A DNA stretch of 38,748 nt from Pseudomonadota bacterium. GTDB lineage: Bacteria; Desulfobacterota; Desulfovibrionia; Desulfovibrionales; Desulfovibrionaceae. The position numbers and the translations under genes are program-made. The notes under the pieces are model-generated. The model had not been told where the DNA came from. It was given only the letters and a program-made list of their open reading frames with translations, and searched no databases. The stretch lies in the NCBI GenBank assembly GCA_023433925.1, contig JAEYTO010000058.1, positions 1-38,748 of the forward strand. Reading direction: 5' to 3'. Numbering within the stretch: position 1 is the stretch's first letter; every line of letters starts with the position of its first letter. Of this stretch, positions 20,220-28,183 are shown piece after piece.

Positions 20220-21236
20220 ATGAGCAGCATGACAGGCACGCACAAGCATGCGGACGATGATCTCTGCACGATGTCGCCGGACTACATCCAGATCACCATG
20301 GCGGTTTTCGAGCGCTTGCCCAAGCTCAGGCCGCCCTTCGCGCTACACGCCTTCCTCGACGAGGCGCTGAAGCCCGAGGAGGTCCACCGTCCGGGCGAAC
20401 GCGTCACCCTTGAGCGGCACGAGTCCATGCGCAGGCTGTGCCGGCAAGGCATGCTGTTCATCTCCCGGCAGGACCACGGCCTTTACAAGGACCTGCTCGC
20501 CGAGCACCCGGACCTGCTGCCCCTGGACCCCGGCCTGAACGGCTCCGAACGGGCCGAGCTCTTTGCCAGGGCCCTGACCGCCAGGGTGCGGTCCTTCTTC
20601 GCTCAGCCCTCGCCGGCCGCCTGCGCGACCCTGCGTGACGGCGTGCTCGTGCTGACCAGCCATCTCTACGCCGACCGCGCGCACCTCGCGCCCTTCTTTG
20701 CCAACCTGGATGGCGACCACAGCCTGCCCTGGCACAGCTTCAAGGCCATGATCCTCGGCCTGGCCGCCTTCATGAAGCTCTACGAGGGCCGCTACAACCG
20801 CAGACACCTGGACGACCTGGCCTTGGGCCTGCTCCTGCACGACGCCGGCATGACGCGCATCCCCGGCTTCGTGGTCAACAAGCCTACGGCCTTGCAAATC
20901 CTCGAATTCGAGAAGGTCAAGCGCCACCCGTCCTTGAGCGTCGAGATCCTGCGCAATGCCGGCGTGCAGAGCATGGACATCCTCAACTGCGCGTCCCAGC
21001 ACCACGAGCGGCTGGACGGCAGCGGCTACCCCTTGCGCATGCGCGGCGCCGAGGTCACGATCCTGGGCCGCATCGCCGCCGTGGCCGACTCGCTGGCGGC
21101 CATGACCACCGACCGGCCCCACGCCCAGGCCCGCGGCCTGGAGGACAGCCTGCACGAGCTGGCCCGCAACAGCCGTTGCTACGATTCCAAGGTGGCCAAG
21201 GCCCTGCTGGTCCACGTGCTCACCGAACTGGCCTAG
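20220..21236 (+). CDS. HD-GYP domain protein (probable c-di-GMP phosphodiesterase)
   Basis: 338 residues from the ATG at 20220, picked for its AGGAAGGA site; an in-frame upstream start at 19980 would read through the hairpin-rich leader. The N-terminal half (1-140) has no domain I recognise. The C-terminal half is HD-GYP: LLLHDAGMTRIP (205-216, HD at 207-208), the HP step KRHPSLSVEIL (234-244), QHHERLDGSGYP (260-271) and RIAAVADSLAAMTTDRP (284-300). HD-GYP proteins hydrolyse cyclic di-GMP at a two- or three-iron site. The usual Lys after HDxG is Met here (M211), so activity should be tested rather than assumed. No receiver or membrane segment is present; it acts in the cytoplasm. Confidence 0.88.
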   Translation: MSSMTGTHKHADDDLCTMSPDYIQITMAVFERLPKLRPPFALHAFLDEALKPEEVHRPGERVTLERHESMRRLCRQGMLFISRQDHGLYKDLLAEHPDLLPLDPGLNGSERAELFARALTARVRSFFAQPSPAACATLRDGVLVLTSHLYADRAHLAPFFANLDGDHSLPWHSFKAMILGLAAFMKLYEGRYNRRHLDDLALGLLLHDAGMTRIPGFVVNKPTALQILEFEKVKRHPSLSVEILRNAGVQSMDILNCASQHHERLDGSGYPLRMRGAEVTILGRIAAVADSLAAMTTDRPHAQARGLEDSLHELARNSRCYDSKVAKALLVHVLTELA

Positions 21237-21357
21237 CAGACTGTTTTTCAACAGGCTGCCAAGTCCTCCCCAGACAGCCGCGGGGTGCCTCCGCTCGCCT
21301 GTGCCGGTCGGATTCGGGCCGCTCTGTCACTTCCCTCCGCAAGCCGCTTGCCGTATG

Positions 21358-21482
21358 GAGCATCCTGCTTCTGAAGATGCTCGGCAAGCCGTGCGCCGGC
21401 ATGACTTGCCGCCGCGTGGGCGTAGGCGCAATCCGCTTGCGCCGCCAACGCCGGAGCGAGCGTCTCAAGGTCAAACTGCCTC
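21358..21482 (+). repeat. Dispersed structured repeat, copy 3
   Basis: Third copy of the 125-bp element, in the 318-bp gap between the HD-GYP and aminotransferase genes. Helix 1 is AGCATC with GATGCT: a T-A pair of other copies is C-G here. Helix 2 (GCAAGCCGTGC with GCATGACTTGC) has one mismatch and one wobble. Helix 3, GGCGCAA with TTGCGCC, is the same as in copies 2 and 4. The rest of the gap (21237-21357, 21483-21554) holds nothing I recognise. Confidence 0.87.
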
Positions 21483-21554
21483 GGCGGACGTTCATCGCGC
21501 TTCCGCACGGGAGCAGGCCAACCATTCACCGGCCGCCACGGCCCGGAGCATCCC

Positions 21555-22748
21555 ATGCGCCTTGCCCATCGCATGCAGACCGCTCAGCGTTCCTTCATCC
21601 GCGAGATACTCAAGGTCACGGCCGACCCGCGCATCATCTCCCTGGCCGGCGGGCTGCCCAGCCCGGAGCATTTCCCGTGCGAGGCCCTCAAGGCGGCCGC
21701 GAGCGCCGAGCTTTCCGAATCCGGTCCCGAGTGCCTGCAATACTCGACCACCGAGGGCCACCCCGGACTGCGCGCGTTCATCGCCAAGCGCTACGAGCGC
21801 TGGGGCCTGGGCTTTTCGGCCGAGGACATCCTCATCACCACCGGCTCACAGCAGGGCCTGGACCTGCTGGCCAAGGTCTTCATCGATGCCGGCGACACGG
21901 TGGCCGTGGAACGACCCGGCTATCTCGGGGCCATCCAGACCTTCTCCCTGTTCGAGTCGCGCTTCGCGTCCGTGGAGCTGGAGGCTGACGGCGTGGCCCT
22001 GGCGGACCTGGAGCAGGCCCTGCGCCAAGAGCGGCCCAAGCTCTACTACACCGTGCCCAACTTCCAGAATCCCTCGGGCGTGACCTTCAGCCTGGCCAAG
22101 CGTCAGGCCGTGGCCGAACTCCTGAGCGGCGAGGCCGGCCAGGGCACGTTGCTCGTGGAGGACAATCCCTACGGCGAACTGCGCTTCCTGGGCGAGGACC
22201 TGCCGCCCGTCAGGAAGTTCATGCGCCGGCCCTCGGCGCTGCTGGGCTCGTTCTCCAAGATCGTGGCTCCGGGGCTGCGCATCGGCTGGATCGCGGCGGA
22301 CAGGGAGGTCATCGAGGCCTGCGTCACGGTCAAGCAGGCCGCGGACCTGCATACCTCGACCTTTGCCCAGCGCACGCTCGCGCGCTTCCTGCGCGACAAC
22401 GACCTGGACGCGCACATCGCCAGGATCAGGAAGACCTACGGCGAGCGCCGCGAGGCCATGGTCGAGGCCATCCGCAGACACTTCCCGCCCCAGGCCGGAT
22501 ACACGGAGCCCGAGGGCGGCATGTTCCTGTGGATCACCCTGCCCGAGGGCTGCTCGTCGCTGGAATTGTTCGACCTGGCCATCAAGGAGCAGGTCGCCTT
22601 CGTGCCCGGCGTGCCCTTCCATACGGACGGCCAAGGCGGGAACACCCTGCGCCTCAACTTCTCCAACGCCACGCCGGAGCGCATCGAGGAAGGCATCGCA
22701 AGGCTCGGCAGGGCCATGCGCGGGATGCCGGGGAGCTGGAGGGGGTAG
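21555..22748 (+). CDS. PLP-dependent aminotransferase, class I/II (LysN/MocR-like)
   Basis: 397 residues of fold-type I aminotransferase. Landmarks: LAGGLPSPEHFP (30-41), YSTTEGHPGLR (63-73), TTGSQQGLD (95-103), the Asn/Pro motif NFQNPSG (169-175), the PLP-nitrogen Asp in VEDNPYGELR (201-210), the Schiff-base Lys in GSFSKIVAPGLRIGW (K235) and the substrate carboxylate Arg in TLRLNFS (R366). This pattern is that of 2-aminoadipate or aromatic/branched-chain aminotransferases; exact substrate not determinable. There is no N-terminal GntR DNA-binding domain, so it is an enzyme rather than a MocR regulator. The ATG at 21555 has CGGAG upstream. It stands alone behind a repeat copy. Confidence 0.93.
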   Translation: MRLAHRMQTAQRSFIREILKVTADPRIISLAGGLPSPEHFPCEALKAAASAELSESGPECLQYSTTEGHPGLRAFIAKRYERWGLGFSAEDILITTGSQQGLDLLAKVFIDAGDTVAVERPGYLGAIQTFSLFESRFASVELEADGVALADLEQALRQERPKLYYTVPNFQNPSGVTFSLAKRQAVAELLSGEAGQGTLLVEDNPYGELRFLGEDLPPVRKFMRRPSALLGSFSKIVAPGLRIGWIAADREVIEACVTVKQAADLHTSTFAQRTLARFLRDNDLDAHIARIRKTYGERREAMVEAIRRHFPPQAGYTEPEGGMFLWITLPEGCSSLELFDLAIKEQVAFVPGVPFHTDGQGGNTLRLNFSNATPERIEEGIARLGRAMRGMPGSWRG

Positions 22749-22841
22749 GGAACGGACCGCATCCGGCCATGCCTTTTTCGTGGCTCTTTGGCGAGTCCTA
22801 GCGTATTGGGTTCGCAGGATATTACACGAAAAGGAACCTGC

Positions 22842-23225
22842 ATGGCTCGCGAAATAGATCTCGATTCGACCCTGAAGCCCTTGCTGCCGCTCGTTGGCGA
22901 AAGCGGAGTAAAGCGCATCGTCACATACCGCGGCTACAAGGACGGCTGGGACAAGGGCCGCGGCCGGTCGCTCCAGGCCGCATCCCTGCGTTCCCTCGTC
23001 GATCTGGCCGGCTATCTGCCCATGCTGCCCAACTTGCCCGACGTCCTGCTGACCCATGACGGCAACATTTCCCTGGTCTTCGACGACGCCGCCGGCAAGT
23101 CCGTGGAGCTGGACCTGCTGCCGGACGGCTACTACCTCTACTCGGAAGGGCTGGGCGATCTGGAGCGGGAGTTCGACAAGGGCGAAAGGAAGGATTTGCT
23201 GGCGCTGCTGAAGAAGATTGTCTGA
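22842..23225 (+). CDS. Small conserved-looking protein of unknown function
   Basis: 127 residues from the ATG at 22842, which has AAGGAA upstream; in-frame upstream starts lack a ribosome site. It is soluble and mixed alpha/beta. The stretch PDVLLTHDGNISLVFDD (67-83) resembles the dG-x-hydrophobic pattern seen in many small uncharacterised bacterial proteins, but I cannot name a family. It is followed 56 bases later by a DUF488 gene on the same strand. No function is claimed. Confidence 0.7.
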   Translation: MAREIDLDSTLKPLLPLVGESGVKRIVTYRGYKDGWDKGRGRSLQAASLRSLVDLAGYLPMLPNLPDVLLTHDGNISLVFDDAAGKSVELDLLPDGYYLYSEGLGDLEREFDKGERKDLLALLKKIV

Positions 23226-23281
23226 AGAGCCTTGGGGCTTCATCGAGGACATGTTCGACTGGCGGGTTGCGGTCAGTGGGT

Positions 23282-23725
23282 ATGCAGATGCGGAAGCTGT
23301 TCACCATCGGCTTTGCCGGCAAATCCGCCGAACAGTTCTTCTCTTCCATGCAAAGCAACCGGATCAAGCTGCTCATCGACGTACGCCTGAGCAACGAGTC
23401 TCAACTCGCGGGCTACACGAAGAAAAAGGATCTGGCCTACTTCCTGTCCGCGATATGCAGCGCGGGGTATTTGCACGCGGAGCAGTTCGCCCCCACGAAG
23501 CAGCTCATGGACGCTTACAAGGGAAAGAAGCTGTCGTGGGATGCCTATGTGCGCGAATATCTGGGAATCCTGGCCGAGCGCGACGTGAAGTCAGGCCTGG
23601 GCGGCCTTGATCTTGACCACTCCTGCCTGCTGTGCAGCGAAGCCAAGCCCACCCACTGCCACAGGCGCCTGCTCGCGGAATTCATCGCGGAAAACATCCC
23701 GGACATCCAGATCATCCATTTATAG
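23282..23725 (+). CDS. DUF488 family protein
   Basis: 147 residues if started at ATG 23282; ATG 23288 and TTG 23267 are alternatives and the ribosome site is weak for all. The protein opens LFTIGFAGKSAEQFF and has LLIDVRLSN (33-41), the family's strand with conserved Asp-Val-Arg. Near the end it has LLCSEAKPTHCHRRLLAEF, the Cys-x(7)-Cys-His-Arg motif typical of DUF488 (PF04343). The biochemical role of the family is not established; the paired Cys and His suggest metal binding or redox chemistry. It follows a small unknown gene in the same direction. Confidence 0.88.
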   Translation: MQMRKLFTIGFAGKSAEQFFSSMQSNRIKLLIDVRLSNESQLAGYTKKKDLAYFLSAICSAGYLHAEQFAPTKQLMDAYKGKKLSWDAYVREYLGILAERDVKSGLGGLDLDHSCLLCSEAKPTHCHRRLLAEFIAENIPDIQIIHL

Positions 23726-23760
23726 CCCCAAGGCGAGGAAAGGGGCCGCGCCCCTCTCCC

Positions 23761-24105
23761 TCACAGCCCCATGGCCTTGATGACCTTCTCGGCCGGTCTT
23801 CTCTCGGGCACCGTCTTGTGCTCGATCTTGCCCTCGTTCCATTCCTTGCTCACGTACAGGGCGCAGAAGCAGGCCCCGTACTCCCGCACGTCGGGCTCGC
23901 GGTAGACGCAGGGGCAGACGATGTCCCGGTCCTCCGCGAAGGTGCCGATGGCCAGGCGGCAGGGGCAGGACATGTAGCCATAGCGCTCCTTGTTGACCAG
24001 CAGGTTCTCCAGGAGCGGCATGGTGTAGCTCATGTCCGCGTTGAACAGGTAGCCCCTGGCCTCCTGGAGAGGCTTGAGCTTCTCGTAAAGCTGCTTGGCG
24101 TCCAT
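23761..24105 (-). CDS. Ferredoxin-thioredoxin reductase catalytic-subunit-like protein
   Basis: 114 residues. Three Cys-x-Cys pairs, C47-P-C49, C64-P-C66 and C79-F-C81, are those of the catalytic subunit of ferredoxin:thioredoxin reductase, where four Cys hold a [4Fe-4S] cluster and two form the redox-active disulfide. Spacing between the pairs is 14 and 12 residues, differing from the 16 and 8 of the plant-type enzyme. Other features such as MSYTMPLLENLL, RLAIG and YGACFCALYVSKEW fit the family. The start lies four bases after the stop of a glutaredoxin gene, so the partner is probably that protein rather than a thioredoxin. It would pass electrons from ferredoxin to a disulfide in the cytoplasm. 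No variable subunit gene is adjacent. Confidence 0.92.
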   Translation of the reverse strand: MDAKQLYEKLKPLQEARGYLFNADMSYTMPLLENLLVNKERYGYMSCPCRLAIGTFAEDRDIVCPCVYREPDVREYGACFCALYVSKEWNEGKIEHKTVPERRPAEKVIKAMGL

Positions 24106-24109
24106 GAAG

Positions 24110-24358
24110 CTAGCCCTCCAGGGCTTCCTTGAGCTCGCCCTTGTTGAAGCCCACCAGGACCTTGTCGTCCACGAGGATGGTCGGGAAGGACATGGCGGGA
24201 TTGATCTTTTTCACCTCGCTGACGGCCTTGGCGCGCTCGTCGCCGTCGAGCTTGTCCACGAACGTGCAGTCGTAGGCGATATTGTTGCTGTCCAGGTATT
24301 CCTTGGCTTTCTTGCAATGGATGCAGGTGCTCAGGGCATAGAGCGTCACCTTGGGCAT
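24110..24358 (-). CDS. Glutaredoxin-family protein
   Basis: 82 residues, the whole of a glutaredoxin/NrdH-type thioredoxin fold. Active site STCIHCKKAKEYL with C12 and C15; cis-Pro in MSFPTILVDD; the C-terminal VGFNKGELKEAL helix matches the family. The start at 24358 follows a GGAGGA site. The stop lies four bases before the FTR-like gene, so the pair is one operon. In methanogens and some sulfate reducers FTR-like proteins are known or proposed to reduce small thioredoxin-fold partners; here this is inferred from the gene order. Confidence 0.93.
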   Translation of the reverse strand: MPKVTLYALSTCIHCKKAKEYLDSNNIAYDCTFVDKLDGDERAKAVSEVKKINPAMSFPTILVDDKVLVGFNKGELKEALEG

Positions 24359-24400
24359 GGGGTGTCCTCCGAAGTGTCGGAATTGGAAAAAACCGCAATG

Positions 24401-24437
24401 GGATTACTCTAATCCCCCGCGCGGCGGCGGATGTCAA
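24401..24437 (-). promoter_or_regulatory. Candidate promoter and palindromic operator upstream of the glutaredoxin gene
   Basis: On the minus strand a perfect -35 box TTGACA (24437-24432) is followed by ATTAGA, a weak -10 at 18-base spacing. The -10 region lies within a perfect 6-bp palindrome, GGATTA-CTC-TAATCC (24401-24415). A palindrome over a -10 box is a usual operator position. About 45 bases separate it from the ATG at 24358. Confidence 0.45.
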
Positions 24438-24592
24438 GCCGCCATTCGCGCGGCCAAGACGCGCGGCCTCCGGTTTCCGGATTCCGGTCCGCCAGCCAGA
24501 GACCGGCCGGCGGCCGTGCGGGGGAGGGCGGGGCAGACTCAAGCGCGCTCCAAGAGACGCGCGGCGGACGGGCCGGGAAGCGCGGCCGGGAA

Positions 24593-25297
24593 TCAGACTT
24601 CAAGTACACGGTAGTGGCGGCCGGTCTCGCGCTCCAGCACGAACCGGGACACGTTGTAGACCGGGATTCCGCCGGGCGTGGTGCCCTGGGGATGTCCGTG
24701 GTGGGCGTGGCCGTGGACGACGAAGTCCACGCCGCACTTGTCCAGGACTTCGGCCAGGCGCGATGTGCCCAGGAAGGGATAGAGCTCCACGGACTCGCCG
24801 GCCAGGGTCTCGCGCACGGGCGAGTAGTGCATGATGGCCACGCGGCGGGAGACGGTCATGGCGTCCAGGGCCTTCTCCAGCCGCATGGCCTCGGCCAGGC
24901 TCGTGCCCACGAAGCTCTTGAGCGCGCGTTCGCCAAAGGTCGCGATGGTGCGCGCCCCGAAGCCGCCGCAGAAGCCCTTGGTGCCCACGAAGCCCACGCC
25001 GTTGATCTCGCAGGTCTCGCAGTCGAGCACGCAGATGCCCGCGTCGCGCATCATGGCGATGAGCGCCATGGGCTTGTCGCTCTCGTGGTCGTGGTTGCCG
25101 ATGACGGCCACGATGGGAATCTTCAGCGCGCGCAGGTCGGCGAGCATGACGGCCATCTCCTCGGGCCGGCCCTTGTCGGCCAGGTCTCCGGCCAGGACCA
25201 GGACCTCGGCCTCCTGCTCGACATCGGCCAGGATGGTCCGGACCAGGCCGGCCGAGTCCTCCCTGTAGTGCAGGTCGCCGATGGCCGCGATCCTCAT
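24593..25297 (-). CDS. Calcineurin-like metallophosphoesterase
   Basis: 234 residues from the ATG at 25297, which has GGGAGAGG upstream and overlaps the stop of the preceding gene as ATGA. All metal-binding motifs of the superfamily are present: GDLH (7-10), GDLADKG (37-43), GNHDHE (67-72), a His in AIMHYSP (157) and GHAHHGH (196-202). It probably hydrolyses a phosphoester in the cytoplasm; the substrate is unknown. The translational coupling to the nucleotidyltransferase-fold gene upstream suggests a shared job, perhaps acting on a nucleotide bond made or sensed by that protein, but this is a guess. Confidence 0.92.
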   Translation of the reverse strand: MRIAAIGDLHYREDSAGLVRTILADVEQEAEVLVLAGDLADKGRPEEMAVMLADLRALKIPIVAVIGNHDHESDKPMALIAMMRDAGICVLDCETCEINGVGFVGTKGFCGGFGARTIATFGERALKSFVGTSLAEAMRLEKALDAMTVSRRVAIMHYSPVRETLAGESVELYPFLGTSRLAEVLDKCGVDFVVHGHAHHGHPQGTTPGGIPVYNVSRFVLERETGRHYRVLEV

Positions 25298-26091
25298 AAC
25301 GCCTCTCCCTTCTCGTTCACCAGAGGCTTGCTGGGCGACAGGTTGAGGTAGCTCCACTGCTCCTGGTCCACGGCGAAGCGGTGCGGGTCGATGGACGCGC
25401 CGAAGAAGACCGCCGGATCGCCCGGCGTCCGCCAGGTGGCGCGCACCCTGTCAAACAGCTCGATCATGAGCCCTTGCGGCAGCCAGTCGGCGTGGCCCGG
25501 ATAGATGAAGTTGAACAGGAGCAGGTGCCACAGGAGGATGGTGTCGTCGCCGATCATGGTCCGCAGCCTCGGCCAGTCCAGGCGGCCCTCCTGGGAGCGG
25601 ATCAGGTGGGCGATGTCCGCGCCGTCGAAGCGGTCGCTGCGGGCCACATGGACCTTGGAGGCGAAGAGTTCCTCGGGGCCGACCATGCGCGTGGACACGC
25701 CGAGGATCTCCACGGGGCGGCTGTGGACGAACCACGCATCGTCTATGCGCACGAGGTTGCTCGGCAGGCTGAAGATGAGGTCCATGTAGTAGGGACGCCG
25801 GTAGACCTTGGCCAGCCAGTGCGTGTCCGTGATCTCGGTCTCGTAGCCCGCGCCGGCCATGACGTCCAAGGACCGCTTGAGGGACTTGGGCTGGAGAAAG
25901 ATGTCCATGTCCTTGGTGTCGCGCCAGATGGAGGTGTAGGCGCACAGGGCGAAGGCCCCGCTGACCACGTATGGGACGCCGGACTCGTTCATGATGCGCA
26001 GCCAGTCGGCGAAAAGCCTGGCCTGCTCCGGCTTCAGCCGCTCGGCGGCCTGGGGCAGGCTTACAGGGGCATGTGTCTCTTGGGTTGTCAT
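25294..26091 (-). CDS. Nucleotidyltransferase-fold protein
   Basis: 265 residues from the ATG at 26091; longer in-frame starts exist but give a non-conserved Arg-rich N-terminus. The head VSGAFALCAYTSIWRDTKDM contains the SG-type motif and leads into D61-M-D63 (DMDIFL), with a further Asp in YYMDLIF (D104): the metal-binding pattern of the nucleotidyltransferase superfamily, including antitoxin/toxin-type and AbiEii-type proteins. The C-terminal half has no match I know. It overlaps the metallophosphoesterase gene by four bases (ATGA). A truncated paralogue of its first 30-odd codons sits in the chimeric remnant at 29820-30089, so the family was once present in more than one copy here. Confidence 0.82.
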   Translation of the reverse strand: MTTQETHAPVSLPQAAERLKPEQARLFADWLRIMNESGVPYVVSGAFALCAYTSIWRDTKDMDIFLQPKSLKRSLDVMAGAGYETEITDTHWLAKVYRRPYYMDLIFSLPSNLVRIDDAWFVHSRPVEILGVSTRMVGPEELFASKVHVARSDRFDGADIAHLIRSQEGRLDWPRLRTMIGDDTILLWHLLLFNFIYPGHADWLPQGLMIELFDRVRATWRTPGDPAVFFGASIDPHRFAVDQEQWSYLNLSPSKPLVNEKGEAL

Positions 26092-26218
26092 GCGTCGTAC
26101 CCTCGCATGGACCGGGCGATGGGCCGGTCTGGCCGGCAAGGCCGCCAGGGTAGCACGGATGGCGGGACGCGCGGAAGGGGAATGCGTCTAATGCGAAATG
26201 GCTGTTAGCGGGGGCGGG

Positions 26219-26854
26219 TTATTCCAGCCGCGCCTCCACGGCGGCGCGCACGGCCGCGAAGACCTCGTCCGGGCCCGGCGTGGCGTCCACGACCACCATG
26301 CGCTCGGGGTGCAGGGCGGCCAGGGTCAGGTAGCCCTCGCGCACGCGGGTGTGGAACTCCAGGTCCTCGGCCTCGAAGCGGCCCTCGGTCTGGGCCTTGT
26401 TCTCGCGCACGTTGCGTGTGAGGGCGCGGTTGAGGCCCAGGGCCGGGTCGATGTCCAGCAGGATGGTCAGGGCGGGCCACGTGCCGTTCACGGCCACGTC
26501 GTTGAGCCTGTGCAGGAGCTTGGGGTCCAGACCCCGGCCGTAGCCCTGGTAGGCCACGGTGGAGTCGGCGAAGCGGTCGCAGACCACGACACGGCCCTGG
26601 TCCAGGGCGGGCTTGATGACCGTGGACACGTGCTGGGCGCGGTCGGCCAGGTATAGGAACAGCTCGGTGTGGCCGGTCAGGTCGCGGCTCTCCATGGACA
26701 GGAGGATGCGCCGCAGCTCCGCGCCCAGGCGGCTGCCGCCCGGCTCGCGGGTCACGGTCACGGCCCTGCCGCGCTCGGAGGTGAGCCAGGAGACCAGCCG
26801 CTTGATCTGGGTGGTCTTGCCCGTGCCCTCTATCCCTTCAAAGGTAACAAACAC
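26219..26854 (-). CDS. tmk: Thymidylate kinase
   Basis: 211 residues, normal length for Tmk, which phosphorylates dTMP to dTDP. P loop FEGIEGTGKTTQ (4-15), the DR motif VVCDRFADSTVAYQGYGRGL, and the LID region RNVRENKAQTEGRFE are all present. The start is a GTG at 26854, since no ATG is in frame near the P loop and translation from here gives the standard FVTFEG opening. The first 25 bases overlap the end of the upstream YhaM-like gene, which implies translational coupling. Confidence 0.94.
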   Translation of the reverse strand: MFVTFEGIEGTGKTTQIKRLVSWLTSERGRAVTVTREPGGSRLGAELRRILLSMESRDLTGHTELFLYLADRAQHVSTVIKPALDQGRVVVCDRFADSTVAYQGYGRGLDPKLLHRLNDVAVNGTWPALTILLDIDPALGLNRALTRNVRENKAQTEGRFEAEDLEFHTRVREGYLTLAALHPERMVVVDATPGPDEVFAAVRAAVEARLE

Positions 26855-27864
26855 TGCTCTGGCCCCTTGTCGTCCTTGCGCGAGCCCTTGACGCCCGGCG
26901 TGGATTTCGGACGGAACAGGTAGCGCTCCAGGGAGCGCACGAAGGGCGACCATTGGCCCTCGGCGGCCTCCTCGCCCAGGGACTCGCCGCACGTCTTGAG
27001 CTTGGCGTCGAGGTTGTCGGCGTAGTGGAGCACGATGGCCTCGGCGGTCTTGGGCCGCTTGGGCGAGCCGAACTCCAGCTCGCCGTGGTGGCTGAGGAGC
27101 AGGTGCTTGAAGTGCTCCTTGAGCGCCTCGTCCAGGTCCGAGACCTTGGCCAGGTGCGGCAGGAGCTTTTCCAGGCCGATGAAGATGTGCCCGAGCAGCC
27201 GGCCCTGGTCGGTGTAGTCGCGCACGAGCCCGGAGGTCAGCTCCCAGGCCTTGCCCAGGTCGTGAAAGGCCGCGGCCGCCAGCAGCGTCTCGCGGTCCAG
27301 CTCGGGATACAGCCCGCACAGGGCCTGGCAGATGCGGCACACGGCCAGGGTGTGCTCCAGCAGGCCGCCGGCATAGGCATGGTGGATGGCCTTGGCGCCG
27401 GGCGCGAAGAGGAGCCTGCCGCGGATGTCCGGGTCCGCGAGCACGCGCTTGCAGAACTTTTTCCATGGCGCGTGCCGCAGCTCCTGGCGCAGGAGTTCCT
27501 CCAGCTCCTCCATGAGGATCCCGGGGTCGACCTTGCTGCAGGGGATGAGCCCGCGCAGGAGCGTCTCGTCGAGCTCGTCGGCCAGCAGCTCAAGCCGCTC
27601 GATGACGATCTGGGGCTGGTCGCGGAAGACCTGCACCGCGCCCTCGGCCACCACGACCTGGCCCGCGGCCAGGCTCGGGTGCTGCTGGCTCAGGGGGCTG
27701 AACACCTTGGCCTCCAGCGAGCCGGACGAGTCCTGGAGCTTGAGCCCCCAGAACGGCCCGTTCTTGCCCTGGGCCTGCCTGGCCTCGGCAAGGACGAACA
27801 CGTCGGAGACGAAATGACCGGGCTGAATATCCCGGATGAAGGTCTTCTTGGCGCGCATGGGCAT
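26830..27864 (-). CDS. YhaM-type 3'-5' exoribonuclease (OB fold plus HD domain)
   Basis: 344 residues. The N-terminal 100 residues form an OB-fold nucleic-acid binding domain (KTFIRDIQPGHFVSDVFVL, then LKLQDSSGSLEAKVF). The HD domain has LEHTLAVCRIC, AAFHDLGKAWEL and HHGELEFGSPKRPKTAEA, as in YhaM of Gram-positive bacteria and its deltaproteobacterial relatives. The role is inferred as cytoplasmic RNA (or DNA) trimming. Its 3' end overlaps tmk, so it heads a two-gene unit. Its start at 27864 has a weak ribosome site; M3 at 27858 is an alternative. Confidence 0.88.
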   Translation of the reverse strand: MPMRAKKTFIRDIQPGHFVSDVFVLAEARQAQGKNGPFWGLKLQDSSGSLEAKVFSPLSQQHPSLAAGQVVVAEGAVQVFRDQPQIVIERLELLADELDETLLRGLIPCSKVDPGILMEELEELLRQELRHAPWKKFCKRVLADPDIRGRLLFAPGAKAIHHAYAGGLLEHTLAVCRICQALCGLYPELDRETLLAAAAFHDLGKAWELTSGLVRDYTDQGRLLGHIFIGLEKLLPHLAKVSDLDEALKEHFKHLLLSHHGELEFGSPKRPKTAEAIVLHYADNLDAKLKTCGESLGEEAAEGQWSPFVRSLERYLFRPKSTPGVKGSRKDDKGPEQCLLPLKG

Positions 27865-28183
27865 TCCGGAGGTTCTCTGTCCGCGCCGGACCTTGGCCGG
27901 ACCGGCTGCATGGAAAGAGAAGTGGACTGAAACGGGGCGCTTGTCAATGAAGGCGCACGCGCGGCAAGCCCGGACCCCTGGCGGTGGCTCGGAGCCCTGC
28001 TTCCTGTTTCGTGATCCGGAATCGCGGCTTTTGCTGATGGGCTGCCTTGGAAGCAGGTTATCTTTGCATCCATGCTTTCCATGATCGAGAAAAGGAGCTA
28101 GGAAAAATACTGACCGACTATGGCCTTAACGGACAGACCGACCCTCGCCAGGGCCGCTTCAGGTTCCGGGAGGTTTGCAAGGC
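27865..28183. other. Divergent intergenic region
   Basis: 319 bases between the minus-strand YhaM-like gene and the plus-strand glycosyltransferase gene. It must hold both promoters. A TTGACA on the minus strand near 27944 lacks a matching -10, and no clear pair is visible on the plus strand. GGGAGG at 28168-28173 is the ribosome site for 28184. Nothing else is recognised. Confidence 0.4.
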
